Position numbers and translations under genes: made by a program. Below are positions 45,279 through 55,872 of a stretch of DNA of 64,000 nucleotides, in pieces. The DNA is from Adiantum capillus-veneris (Eukaryota > Streptophyta > Polypodiopsida > Polypodiales > Pteridaceae). The stretch lies in assembly GCA_014529385.2 (NCBI GenBank), contig CM043954.1, positions 98,230,747 through 98,294,746 on the forward strand, written 5' to 3'. The notes below the pieces were generated by a model, which saw only the letters and a program-made list of their open reading frames with translations, ran no database searches and was not told the DNA's origin. Numbering within the stretch: the first letter of the stretch is position 1; each line of letters begins with the position of its first letter.

Positions 45279-45410
45279 GAGTCTAGACTCTTGAGTCTAC
45301 GACTCTACCTACTACATAGCCCTTTGTACTTTTTGTTATCCTTGAGTCTAGACTCTTGAGTCTACGACTCTACCTACTACATAGCCCTTTGTACTTTTTG
45401 TTATCCTTGA
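45279..45410. repeat. 65-bp tandem duplication in hAT2 3' UTR
   Basis: GAGTCTAGACTCTTGAGTCT and the following sequence through TTTTTGTTATCCTT repeat with a 65-base period and no mismatch seen. Confidence 0.9.
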
Positions 45411-46610
45411 GGCCTCAGGCTTGTCCTAAGTTCTTTAGGCTTTTTGACTCTTGAGCCCTTGTGGCATGCACTTCTAATTTTGTATCCATCGATCATCGAT
45501 GTTTTATTAGCATATTTCAGCCTATATGACTCGTGTTCTTTGGTCTATTTAGTGTAAATTTATGGTCAAAGTGATGCTCTATGTGTGTGGCATGTGTGTA
45601 GATCAAAAAATGCCAAAAAAACTCTCTTTTTTTTTTGCCGTTCTGAACCCCGTCCCCGTTTCTTGACTTTTGCCGTCCCGACCCCGACCCCGACCCCGAC
45701 CCGCCATCCCATGTAACTATGATTTTTTAGACAGTTTTCCTCACTCAGAGGATGAGAGAGATGAGAAGTTTTGTCATACTCCTTGAGCTGAGAGGTTTTG
45801 TCAGCTTTGCACAAAGAGGATCATTGAGAACGAGGAGCACTTTGTCTACAGATGTAGAGTATATGAGAGTATCAAAGACGTATATGAGGCTCTTTTCACA
45901 GGAAAGCCATCCTACAACAGCTCATGAAGTATAGAGATCAGTGTTAGTTTGGCCTTTTTTTGTGGAGATACATGGACACATATAGACATTGCTGGCACTT
46001 GTAGCGGTACCAAACGGTGGTAGACAGTCACACCTTACAGACTTCTTCCAGAGCACCACAACTCTACCACCACTCATCACATAGACACAGAGAGGGGTAA
46101 CCCTACAGTAGGCTGAGATGATCAGAGCTAGGAGACCCCCCCCCGAGCTCCAGGATACACGGCTTGGAGACTCCATCGCATGTAGATCCAAGAGATCCAG
46201 ACTCGCCACCATCAGGCAGCCCGGAAAGATTTTTTCTGATGCTGGAAGACCAAGCTGTGATCATACAAGCAGCCCTTACACTATACCCACCATGTACCAG
46301 ATCTTACACCCCCAATTTGATATAGGATGGAGCTAGTGAGCTTGATGCACTTCATGATTGTACTTCTTTGAGCACATAGATGTGCACCCATACCCCCTAC
46401 AGATAGAGCCCCACCATCCACTCATACACCATGTATCTTGCATCCTAGCCTCCCATGGATCAACCCCCTCCTCCCTTACCACAAGACCACATTTTGTTAC
46501 TTTGTACTTTTGTCCTTTCCCGATAGATAAAAGACACAAACATGTACATTTGATTTGTCTCATAGGCTGACTTCGGCCTCTAATAGATATATCTTTCTTT
46601 CTTTAGTTTC

Positions 46611-46992
46611 TAGCTCTAAATAAAGCCTAGTTTGGTTAATACACATCCCTCGAGCTCAACTACTTGACTGCAGCCATAAGATGCAAGCAATTTTTGCATG
46701 GCACCAAGTGAAAAAATTGTTTCCCTGAACAATATAGAGACATCAAAATTCAAGGTGATCAAAGTGCAATTGACATTTTCAACAAATCATATTCTCTCTG
46801 GTAACATCTTAGGCCCCTTTTGCAGCGTTGAAAAACTAAGAGGTCAATCAGAGATTTTGACAAAGGGCAGGAACACAGAGTAAACTTTCTATGAGAGACT
46901 ACACATAAAAATGATACACCAGTTTTGTGAAATAGATGAAAATTTCACAAAGGAGCACTTGAAGATAGTTAAAATTGCTGTATGTTAATTAC
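46611..46992 (-). other. AT-rich, intron-like sequence
   Basis: No coding on either strand. It lies downstream of a good splice donor of the callose synthase fragment and looks like intron DNA up to the LINE D 3' end. Confidence 0.5.
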
Positions 46993-47816
46993 TCCTTAAG
47001 AAGCTCCAATAGTTGCATCTGGCGATAGTCTTGTGTACGACTGTAAAGCGCGAACTCTTGGCATGAGACAACGTAGTTAAACTTCAGGTTGACCAGTGCT
47101 TGAATATCAATGTGGGACCTTTGAGAGTTTGAATCCTCAGTGGCGGGATCTTTAAATCTTTCATAGATCTCTGCATCAAAGAAATAAGAGATTCACTTTC
47201 TTGTTATTCCTCTCAGCAGAAAATGCCCTTGGATTAAAAACATTACAAGTACATAGGTCCTTACAGTGGTGACAGCCACACATGGTACATGCCATTATTT
47301 AAAAGGACATCACACATTCAAACTTTTCGAAGTTCTCACCGTTATCTGAAGCTGTATCTAGAAAAGCTTGCAGCTCCAAAGCTTTCTGATAATAAGACAT
47401 TCCCCTAACTGAAAATCAATGGACAAGATGCTTCAACGTAAGCAATAGATTAAAAACAATACAATTTTGATCTGAACAATGTGCATTGATGAGACACGAG
47501 TTAGAAGCTCTATGTACCTGTTCTTGCAAGAGTTGGCAAACGAAAAGCAGCCCATTTACAGGTTTCTTTTGCATGCAATTTAGCATCACTCCCGTTGACA
47601 CGCTCTTGAAAGTTGGCCCATTCATCTAAGCATATACCGTAGTTTCTCATTGAAGAAGGTATAGCAACCGCTTCAGCTTCTTTAACCTCAAAGAGTTTCA
47701 ACTTACCTGGGAAAACATGTTGAAGATAATCAAGAATGGAAACTCCATCATCATTCTCTTCCTCCAACATAGGTTGTGGAAGAAGTGTTTGTTCATCATA
47801 ATATGGGGTAAGGACA
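46993..47816 (-). CDS. callose synthase (1,3-beta-glucan synthase, GSL/CalS) partial, four exons
   Basis: Exons on the minus strand: 47816-47707, 47625-47518, 47408-47340 and 47170-46993, all with AG/GT borders and consistent phases. They spell blocks of the glucan synthase domain: VLTPYYDE, ENDDGVSILDYLQHVFP, DEWANFQERV, LARTVRGMSYYQKALELQAF and LVNLKFNYVVSCQ. The enzyme polymerises UDP-glucose to callose at the plasma membrane. The first intron is 81 nt, a multiple of three without stops, so a naive frame reads through it. No stops or shifts are seen in the 155 codons. Neighbouring exons are not visible in either direction, and transposons crowd both sides, so it may be a relic or a gene with huge introns. 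Confidence 0.88.
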
Positions 47817-48509
47817 CTGTTGCAGCGTTGCAAAACAAAGCAATTAGTAGACTTTAGCCAATTAAGACAAACATGCATTTTATTGACGAAGCAATCAAAA
47901 TTCCTTCTAGGGTATCTTGTTAATCAACAATTTTCCATAGAAAACCCTATCACATCTGACACGGTTGTAACTTTTGGTCTCATCATTTTGGCCTTTCAAA
48001 CATGTTATATAACATTTCTTTTCATTTCTTTCATGGCTAATATTTGGAAGGGATAAGCACCTCCCCGTATGGTGATGTGGCTTGCTCAATATTCTGGTCT
48101 CTCTATCACCTAAATACAGCCTGGTGCAACATGCTTTCTTAGATTGAATTCGGGTTTGTGATGTTTTTCCCACTTTTTTAGCTAGCTGGTTTGGCATCTC
48201 GCTGCTGTTCATTTTTCCTTTTATCCACGATCACCTCTTCTATCCGACCCGAACTGCACAGAGGCTGGGTGGGTGGGCATTAGTTTGAGCATTCAAACCT
48301 GGGCAAAGTTATCAGCGTCAGCTTTCTTCAATCTTTCTTTGGTTGCAATTATCTGTCCTGGTTTCATCAACCTTCTGAGATAAAGCATAAAACGAAAAAT
48401 CCTAGTAGGAAAGTTAATGAAACTAGTAGGCAAGTAGGATACAATCTCAAGTTACAAATTGTAGAATGGAGGTATGGCAATGAGGACTGTAATAAAATAA
48501 GACATGCCA
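47817..48509. other. intron-like sequence with a diverged LINE 3' end
   Basis: 47955-48040 resembles the LINE A terminal module on the plus strand (TGTAACTTTTGGTCTCATCA, TTTCTTTTCATTTCTTTC). The rest, 48060-48509, shows nothing recognisable. Confidence 0.5.
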
Positions 48510-49150
48510 AGTCAAAGATCTACCGCAACACAAGCGAGGAAACCGCAACAACTGAATAAACTTGAATAGAGGAGAGAGAGTAGAGGAGAGTCAACACGGC
48601 ATGGTAGAGGTCCAAACCAAGATGCACTGGCCAAGCAAAGACTGGAGCCCCTTCCAGTATGTCTTTATTACTACTTTGAACGAGTACAATGTCAGAGTGT
48701 CCTCTCTTCCGCAGTGCTCCCAAGCTAATCTACCAAGAGAGGAGAGGCCTTGGCACACTTATAAAGTCTTTTGGCCTATCACAAGAGTAGTTACATGAAA
48801 AGCATCAATTCTAAAAGAAACTGGACGAAAATTGGTGCCCCAAAAGCTGCAGCGCGGCTTGTGGAAATCCGTACAGCTGCAATGTCAGCAATCAACGCAA
48901 AATTTGGATGTGTATATACAGCTTGCTACGTCCGCATGGATACGCAATTATGGAACCTGCTTTATTTGGAAAAGGTTTAGGCCCCTCGGTCGATTTTGGT
49001 AAGTTGCTAGGGTTAGGTTTTTGAGCCTAACCCTCTGTGGGCCACTCAGCCTGAATTTGCAAGTTGGTAAGAACTTCCTCTGCTTTTTTCATTAAGGTTT
49101 AGTCCCCCTTAGCCAGGTTCTACCCCCCTCTGGAAAGAATTGTAATCAGC
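48510..49150 (-). mobile_element. degraded LTR, minus orientation
   Basis: On the minus strand the order CGACCGAGGGGCCTAAACC, GCTGTACGGATTTCC, AGCTTTTGG, GGCCAAAAGACTTTATAAG and TAGTAATAAAGACATACTGG parallels the LTR at 27666-28325 in layout, and the final 230 bp matches 58267-58500 closely. Ends are not defined, so I cannot say whether it is solo. Confidence 0.6.
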
Positions 49151-49575
49151 CCTCGATTACGCTTGCAAAATAGACATAGGACAAAAAGTAGTTCAATAGA
49201 CAATGACTCTAAGTGCTGACGTACTAGACCACACATATGTAGCACTTGCACAACGATGACAGTCACTAAATATTCACATCACTATCCCCATAGAGATCTT
49301 AGATGAGAATCATGATCATTGTGACGTATTTAGCAATCACATCTAGACCACGCTGATCTTTTCACGCATGCCTTGATCATTACTATCACATTCACATCGA
49401 CTAAGATAAATTGTTGTAGCCATTTCATATTTCTGATGCGTACTCCAATAACACACATGATAGAGCACATGTAACATATTCATGTTAGGAATTCCATTTT
49501 AAATGTACATCTTTACGTAAAGTAATTCCACAGAATACTATCAGCCTGTCAGTATCCCTGAAATCTCAAAAGAAA
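49151..49575. other. no gene recognised
   Basis: AT-rich sequence without long frames or known repeats. Confidence 0.5.
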
Positions 49576-49754
49576 CGAGTGACTTTATTCTTTTTTTTTT
49601 CCAAAAGAGAAAATCTTTCTATTAAAATCACCTCAAGGGCACAGACCCCAAGGTAGAATTACATCAGAATAATACAGAGAGAACGCCATAAATGGTATCA
49701 CCAAAAGATAAAAAATCTATGGCAATCTAAGATACAAGATTGCCTCAAATCAAG

Positions 49755-50532
49755 GCTAGATATGGGGGTTAAGTCTTGAAAACCTCCTAGGCATCTTCAA
49801 AGACTTAGCAGACTTCTTAGCACTTTCTACCAAAGAAGGAAAATGCCGCTCATAAGCTGAATTTATGCCTTCAGAACTGCTGCTGATATCCAAATCACTG
49901 CCCTGAGGATCAACTGGCGGATCGTGAAGAGCTGGTAAAGAAGTAGTATCCGAGGAGAGAGGAGAAACGTTTTCTCTTCTTCTATACACAAGCTTTGGAG
50001 CCTCTGTCCGTCTTCTTTTCTTCCCTTCCTTCCTCCTAGCTTTCTCTGCTTCATTTCTTCTGCTTACCAAGTGATCTTCAAATCCCCCATTCACATGAAG
50101 TGCCTCTTGTTTTGAAGCTTGCTGCCTTTGATAAGGAGAAATCCTGCGTCGAGTACAATCTGCAGCAACACGGCCTTTTCTGCCACAATTAAAGCAGTGA
50201 CCAGGAAGACCAATGAAGAAAACCCTCTGTAAAATTTCTCCCCCATGAATGGTCGGGAGCCAAGGATGGGAAGAGCACCATCCTTATGGAGATTGTGCGA
50301 TCCTCATCATGAGGAATCATAGCATCTCCAACTACAAAACCCATACATCTCCCAATTTCATTAACATGCGGAGCAAATTCTGGAAGAAGTCCTAGGAATC
50401 TAGTTGTAACTGCAGTTCCACCTACAAGTCCATTTAGATCCATTCCCTGTGTCCATCTGGCAAGAAAGCATATGGCAAAATGAAAGTCCACAGGGCCCTG
50501 TGCTAAGACCTCCATGGCTTGACTTTCAGACT
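49755..50532 (-). pseudogene. DUF4283-type ORF1, C-terminal part with zinc knuckle
   Basis: It resumes the DUF4283 domain (MEVLAQGPVDFHF, ARWTQGMDLNG). A frameshift near 50255 is needed to reach LPTIHGGEILQRVFF and the knuckle CFNCGRKGRVAADC. That knuckle has Arg where the histidine of CCHC should be, so zinc binding would be weakened. A basic C-terminus (KEGKKRRRTEAPK) and Ser-rich tail follow to the stop at 49755. Function by family: binds element RNA. Confidence 0.8.
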
Positions 50533-50537
50533 CGAAC

Positions 50538-51332
50538 TATTGCTAATTGGACTATTTTCTTATTTTTAATGATTAATCTCTTTTTCAGGATATTTTATTG
50601 TGTGCACTAAGAACTGTTAAAAGATTGTAGCTACAGGAACTGCCATCAAGAACGGACAACTCTGATGTGTCATTTGATGGGTGACGGTAAACATCGCGAA
50701 GGAGTTTCCGTAAGTTCGGTGGAAAGGGCCGGGTTACGAGTGCCCCTGATGCGTCACATGATGGGTGACGGGTGCATCAGTAAGGGGGCATCCCGTAGGC
50801 TAAGGAGGAAATCCGAACTGAGTAAGAATATACGCGTAAGAATGCAAGCACAAGAATAAAGATGGGTTCAATGAAGCTTTTTACGAAAAGAGGAACAATC
50901 GCGGGAAGGCAGACGCTTTCCCGCGAGGAATCTATGTTTGCATTGCATTCGTGCATGTGGTTGCATCCAGGGACGCCTGGGAAGTGTTGTTAAATGCATT
51001 GGTTTTAACTTATAAGGTTTTATTGAGTTTTTGGGCAAGTTCAGACCAATTTTAAAATATGCCGGCCGCCCACTTAATAAGTGGGCAGCCACTTCGAAGA
51101 TAAAGCAACAAAACCAGCCAGCGAATTCTCTCTCCCTATTTCGGGTAGAACATCGCCGAAAAAAAAACCACGTGATCTCTACGCGAGCAGTTATTCGTGC
51201 CGTGGCTAGGGAGCTATAAAAGCACCACATGCCCTCACTCACGGGAGGTACCAACATCAGCAAGAGAAGACTCTGCCGCAAGAGATCGCGAGACTACGAA
51301 GCACGGAAGTCGCTTTTCCCGCGCAAGAGCGA
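50538..51332 (+). repeat. 5' LTR, 3'-truncated
   Basis: It starts TATTGC (TGTTGC in the 3' LTR). It contains two related blocks with TGATGGGTGACGG (about 50676 and 50759), TGATGCGTCA at 50747, a palindrome CCCACTTAATAAGTGGG (about 51068) and a TATA box. Identity to the 3' LTR stops at GCGAC; here GAATGAAG (gag start) follows at once, whereas the 3' LTR continues AGGTATCT. Confidence 0.9.
51215..51222 (+). promoter_or_regulatory. LTR TATA box
   Basis: TATAAAAG; the counterpart in the 3' LTR is TATAAAAA at 56554-56561. Transcription would start about 30 bp downstream, so R/U5 is what the 5' copy lacks. Confidence 0.75.
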
Positions 51333-51335
51333 CGA

Positions 51336-52750
51336 ATGAAGAAAACGAATGGAATTGATGCAGCCAAGCATCCAGACAACACTATTGGCGTGAGACCACA
51401 GGAGGCAAGAGAAGAAGCACGTGCCGAGGTGCACAAAGGATCTTCGGATCGGAATGAACGGCCTACTTCAAGGAAAGGCCAGGAAAAAGCGCTCTCTCTG
51501 CTAGACGAGAGCAAGGACATCTCTATCTCATCTCCATCTTACTCTCCTGATTATACTTCTACTTCTCGATCATCTCGTCAGAAGAAGGAAGCCGCTACTA
51601 CTGCCACTACCCTACATCAACCTAAAGATAAACCTCGATTCAAGAAGCAAGGTCGCAAGTCTCAACATCGCATGAGAGTCTTCAAATCAGGCGACAAGGA
51701 CATCAAGTTCGAAACCTACAACAGACGGAGAGACATCTCCAAAGCACTATCCTTCATCAGACAGTTTGAAGTCGCCTTTACCAATGGGCACTTCACAGAA
51801 AAATCCAAATTACGCCATGTGGGGATGCACCTCAAGGAAACGGCAAGTAATTGGTGGTTAGCCAAGATTCTGGAAGGTTCTCAGGCCAGAACTTGGGAGA
51901 GCTTTAAATCTGAATTTTATGAACAAGACTTCGAGCAGGAAGTACGGAAGGAATGGGACTGGCTTGCCCAGAAGGAAAATGAAAGAGTAACGACTTATGT
52001 GGACAAGTATTGGTCGGTTCTTCTGAAGGTCACTCCCTTCATGAAGATTGCCGACGAGGAAAAGAAACGAAAGTTCGAAGTGGGTCTCCAACCGCAGCTT
52101 CGAAAGAGTATGAAGGTGTATCCGCATGATACTCTTCAGAGGATGATGGAGTCAGCAATCATTGCTGAGGATTTGCACTCAACTGGGACTCCCAGAAAGA
52201 TGGAGCATAGCACTTACCGTGCAAGACAAAGAGGGGTCTACGATGACCAAGGGGGCCAAGGAAGAAAACGTCCTCCATCTAGAGACGATGATCATTCTAA
52301 GAAGCCAGAGGGCACTAGCAAGCGAACTAAGTACCTTTCTCCTACTCAACTTCAAACTTTCAGAGAGGAAGGAAGATGCTTCTACTGTGGCGAGAAAGGA
52401 CATATGAATCCGGACTGCCCGCTAAAGCAACAACGGCAAGAGCAAGCCTCTACGAGGCAACAGAGCGCAAGGAAGGAACCCGCACCACCAAGTTCGAACT
52501 CCATTCCAGATGTTCAAGGAAACACAGAAATGGAGAAAGGGAAGCGTCAACTTCTGAAGGGCTGGGGGTCTTTGAACAACCAGCGAGTACTGATTCTTTA
52601 TGATCCAGGATCCACGGATAACTTCATCTCCCTGGATACTGCGGAACATTTGTGCCTCACACCGGCTCAGCTTGGCACACCGGTTACATCCGGATCGGCA
52701 TTCGAGGGGTCGACAACCAATGCAACTCCCGTGCAAGGACAAGGACCGCG
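51336..52750 (+). pseudogene. chromovirus gag and start of protease
   Basis: The ATG at 51336 opens a frame with a retrotrans_gag capsid region (FIRQFEVAFTNGHF, NWWLAKILEGS, WESFKSEFYEQDF) and one CCHC knuckle (CFYCGEKGHMNPDC, about 52377-52418). Protease begins at [17 protein letters not shown], where the catalytic D-S/T-G is D-P-G, probably inactivating. The frame should shift to +1 near 52750; the listed frame ends at TGA 52782. The Met choice is uncertain because the original leader is deleted. Confidence 0.85.
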
Positions 52751-54537
52751 AATCATTTTTGATGGCACCCATCGAGGGATGTGATATCATCTTGGGTATG
52801 CCATGGCGCTTTCACATGACACCTATTCCCGATTATGTGGAAAAGACCCTCACTTTTGATCATGGGGGTAAGAAAATAAAGATTCAAGCTGATGCAGGAG
52901 ATTGGCAGTTCCCAATTGTAAGCCATATCTCCATTAAGAAAGAAATGAAGAAGTGTGTTTCTGCTTACTTGATTTTTGCAAAGGATAAAACTAGTAGGGA
53001 CTCTCTCTCTAGTTTGGAAATTAAGCGTCTTCAATTTATTGAAAAGTACAAGGATTGTTTCACGGAAACACTTCCTGATGAACTCCCTCAGGTACGCCCG
53101 GAAGATCACCGCATAGATCTCATAACGGGTAGCTCGCCTCCCAATCAACCCCCTTATCGGGTGAGTCTTGCTCAGCAAGAGGAAATTTTGAAGCAAGTCA
53201 ACGAGCTTCTAGAGAAAGGGTTAGTACAACCAAGTGCTTCACCCTACTGCTCTCCAGTTCTACTTGTGCAGAAGAAAGATGGCATGTTTCGAATGTGCAT
53301 AGACTATCGGTCTTTAAACAAGATCACAATCAAGAATCGCTTTCCGATCCCTCGGATTGATGATATACTTAATAAGTTGCAGGGTGCAAGTGTCTTTAGT
53401 CGCATAGACTTAAAGAGTGGGTATCACCAGATACAGATCGCCCCTGAGGATGTCCACAAGACTGCTTTCCGCACAATCTTTGGACTATATGAATTTTTGG
53501 TAATGCCTTTCGGCTTGACCAATGCTCCTGCGACCTTCAATCGCATGATGGACCGCATTTTCAGCCCGCATCGAGATTTTACGGGAGTATTCTTTGACGA
53601 CATACTCATCTTCTCTAAGTCAGAAGAGGAACATCGGAAGCACTTGGACTTGTGTTTCAAGAATTGCGAAAGCATGAGTTGCATGTGAATGCAAAGAAGA
53701 GTGATTTCTTTCTCTCAGAGATACACTATCTCGGCCATATAGTCTCTCACAATCAAGTGAGTATGGATCCTGCCAAGATCCGAGTGGTAGAAGATTGGCC
53801 TATTCCCACTACGGTACATGATGTACGTAGTTTCCTGGGATTATGTTCGTATTATCGAAGGTTTGTTCGAGGATTTGCTCATGTAGCAGGACCACTTTAT
53901 GACTTGACAAAGAAGAAGATTCCTTTCAGATGGGGATCTAGACAACAAGGAGCTTTTGATCGGCTCAAGTACTTGCTAAGCCATGGACCTATTTTGATAG
54001 TGCCTGACTTAAGAAAACCATTTGAGGTTCACTGCGATGCTTCATGCGATTGCATCGGAGCAGTGTTAAACCAAGAAGGCCATGCAGTGGCCTACGAAAG
54101 CAGATGGCTTAAGGATGCAGAGTTGCATGCATCAATCTACCAAATAAACTCACGGCTGTGATTCACGCCTTATCCAACTGGAAGCACTATCTTCTAGGAG
54201 CGGATTTTGTGATCAAGACTGATCACCAGAGTTTGCGGTATTTTCTTACGCAAAAGAAACTATCTGAGAAGCAGATGAGATGGGCAAACTTTTTGTCTAT
54301 GTTTCACTTCCAGATCCTTCACACGGCTGGGAGTAAGAATGTGGTCGCAAACGCATTGTCTAGGCGGCCAAGGGTGAACGCTATCACTTCGGTGTATCAC
54401 CAAGAATTAGAAGCACTACCGGATTTGTATCCGAATGATCTAGACTTCTCCACCGTTTGGGGAAAGCTACATCGTGGAGAGAATGAGTTCCCTATTCCAT
54501 TCGGGACGGTTATCTCTACCACCATCAGGCTATATGT
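52751..54537 (+). pseudogene. chromovirus protease end, reverse transcriptase and RNase H
   Basis: The flap motif [10 protein letters not shown] is followed by RT blocks ([52 protein letters not shown]) and the active site VFFDDILIF at about 53590. Frameshifts occur near 53652 (after HLDL) and 54153 (before AVIHALSNWKHYL). RNase H: VHCDASCDCIGAVL, then IKTDHQSLRYF. The RNase H Glu region (expected YEKELLA) is damaged by the second shift. Another shift near 54530 leads to integrase. Confidence 0.88.
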
Positions 54538-55860
54538 GTGGCGGAACCATTAAGAAAGAAGATCATGGATGAAGCATACACTTCGCCTTATGCGGGTCAT
54601 CAGGGTATTCTCCCTACGACCTTAGCAATGGAAAGATATTTCTTTTGGCCTAGCCTTAAAGCAGACATTGATAAGTACGTCAGGGAATGTTTGGTTTGCC
54701 AAAAAGTGAAGTATGATCGGCATAAGACGCCTAGGTTGCTACAACCTTTGCCTGTGCCTAATGAACCTTGGGCAAGTATTGCCATGGACTTCATCATGGA
54801 CCTCCCTAGAACTCAGACTCGAAATGACGCGATCTGGACCATTGTGGACAGGTTTAGCAAGCAAGCACACTTTATACCAGTCAAGAAAACGATAAAACAA
54901 GATCATATGGCTAGGGTCTTTCTGGCACAGATCTTTAAGCATCATGGAATGCCTATGTCTATTGTGAGTGATCAAGATCCTCGCATGAGAGGAAATTTTT
55001 GGCGTGCCTTGATGGATAATCTTGGTACGAAGCTGAATTTTTCATCTGCCTACCATCCTCAAACGGACGGGCAAAGTGAGATAGCCAATTCTACAGTATT
55101 GGATATGTTAGAAGCTTATGTGTCTGACTGGCAATCTGACTGGGAGGAATATTTGCCTCTTGTCGAGTATGCGTATAACAATACCATACACTCATCGACA
55201 GGGAAAGCACCTTTTGAGATTCTATATGGTAAGCCTTTGCTTCCACCCATCCTTTTAACTAAGGATAAGATCTTTGCAACAGATGAATTTGTCCGGGACT
55301 TGGACACAGCCTACGGGCAAGTTAGGAGAGCTATTCTACGCTCTCAGGAAAAGCATAAGAAAGCTGTAGACAAGCACAAAAGGAATCTAGACTTAACAGT
55401 CGGACAGTTAGTCTTACTCAAGTTTGAGAAGACAAGACTTAAGAAACAAGCGTCTCATAAGGGGAAGGTTGTAAAACTTTCTACCTGTTATTATGGGCCG
55501 TTTAAGATCACTGAGAGAGTAAATGATGTCACGTTCCGATTAGCGCTACCGCCTAATTGGAAGATCCATAATGCTTTCCATGTCAGTTTAGTCCGGCCGT
55601 ATGTGGGACCGCCTCCAAGCCAGCCTAGTGCTGAGGAACCTCCTGAGGCTGAGGAAACGGAAGAAATACTCCAACCGGAGTAGATAGTAAGTCATCAGGA
55701 GCGGTCTCTCAAATCCGGAAAGATAACACGGAAGTATTTGGTTAAGTTTAAGAACTATTCGAATCTAGATGCTCAGTGGATGACGCAGGAGGAATTAGCA
55801 GCTTATCCCGAGATACTGGAGGTATATGTCCAAGCACTACAGTTGAGGTCAACTGTTTAG
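54538..55860 (+). pseudogene. chromovirus integrase with C-terminal chromodomain
   Basis: HHCC finger (AGHQGILPTTLAM ... CLVCQKVK), DDE triad in AMDFIMDLP, IVSDQDPRM and TDGQSEIAN, then the GPF/Y module (YYGPFKITERV, HNAFHVSLVRPY). After TAG at 55681 the frame continues 59 codons with TRKYLVKFKNYSNLDAQWM, a chromodomain, to TAG at 55858. The related fragment at 57940-58255 has CAG (Gln) at the place of TAG 55681. The chromodomain would guide integration to marked chromatin. Confidence 0.9.
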
Positions 55861-55872
55861 AAGCCAGAGGGA

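Larger units (their letters stand above)
42492..45721 (+). mobile_element. hAT DNA transposon 2 with 8-bp target duplication
   Basis: Terminal inverted repeats start CATAGTTACA at both ends and match at 24 of 27 positions by eye. ATTTTTTA occurs at 42484-42491 and 45722-45729. GC-rich subterminal arrays (GGGACGG/GGACCGG left; GACCCC right) differ from the GGAACGG of hAT1. The transposase frame is intact. Likely a young, possibly autonomous copy. Confidence 0.94.
42426..46610 (+). mobile_element. LINE family D fragment split by hAT2
   Basis: Left part (42426-42491) encodes a block like LINE B DIIRAELA.PPML. Right part (45730-46610) holds a CCHC finger (CQLCTKRIIENEEHFVYRC, about 45805-45860), QSHLTDFF (46025-46048) and a terminal module with GTCTCATAGGCTGACTTCGG before TTTCTTTCTTT. 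ATTTTTTA flanks hAT2. The TAG within the duplicated site stands where LINE B has CAG, so it was already mutated before hAT2 landed. No RT or endonuclease. Confidence 0.8.

Noticed and set aside
47510-47878. A single 122-residue protein as the callose synthase exon
   Set aside because: The middle 27 residues have no counterpart in the family and are bounded by GTAAGT and TTAG; reading it as an 81-nt intron restores the family sequence.
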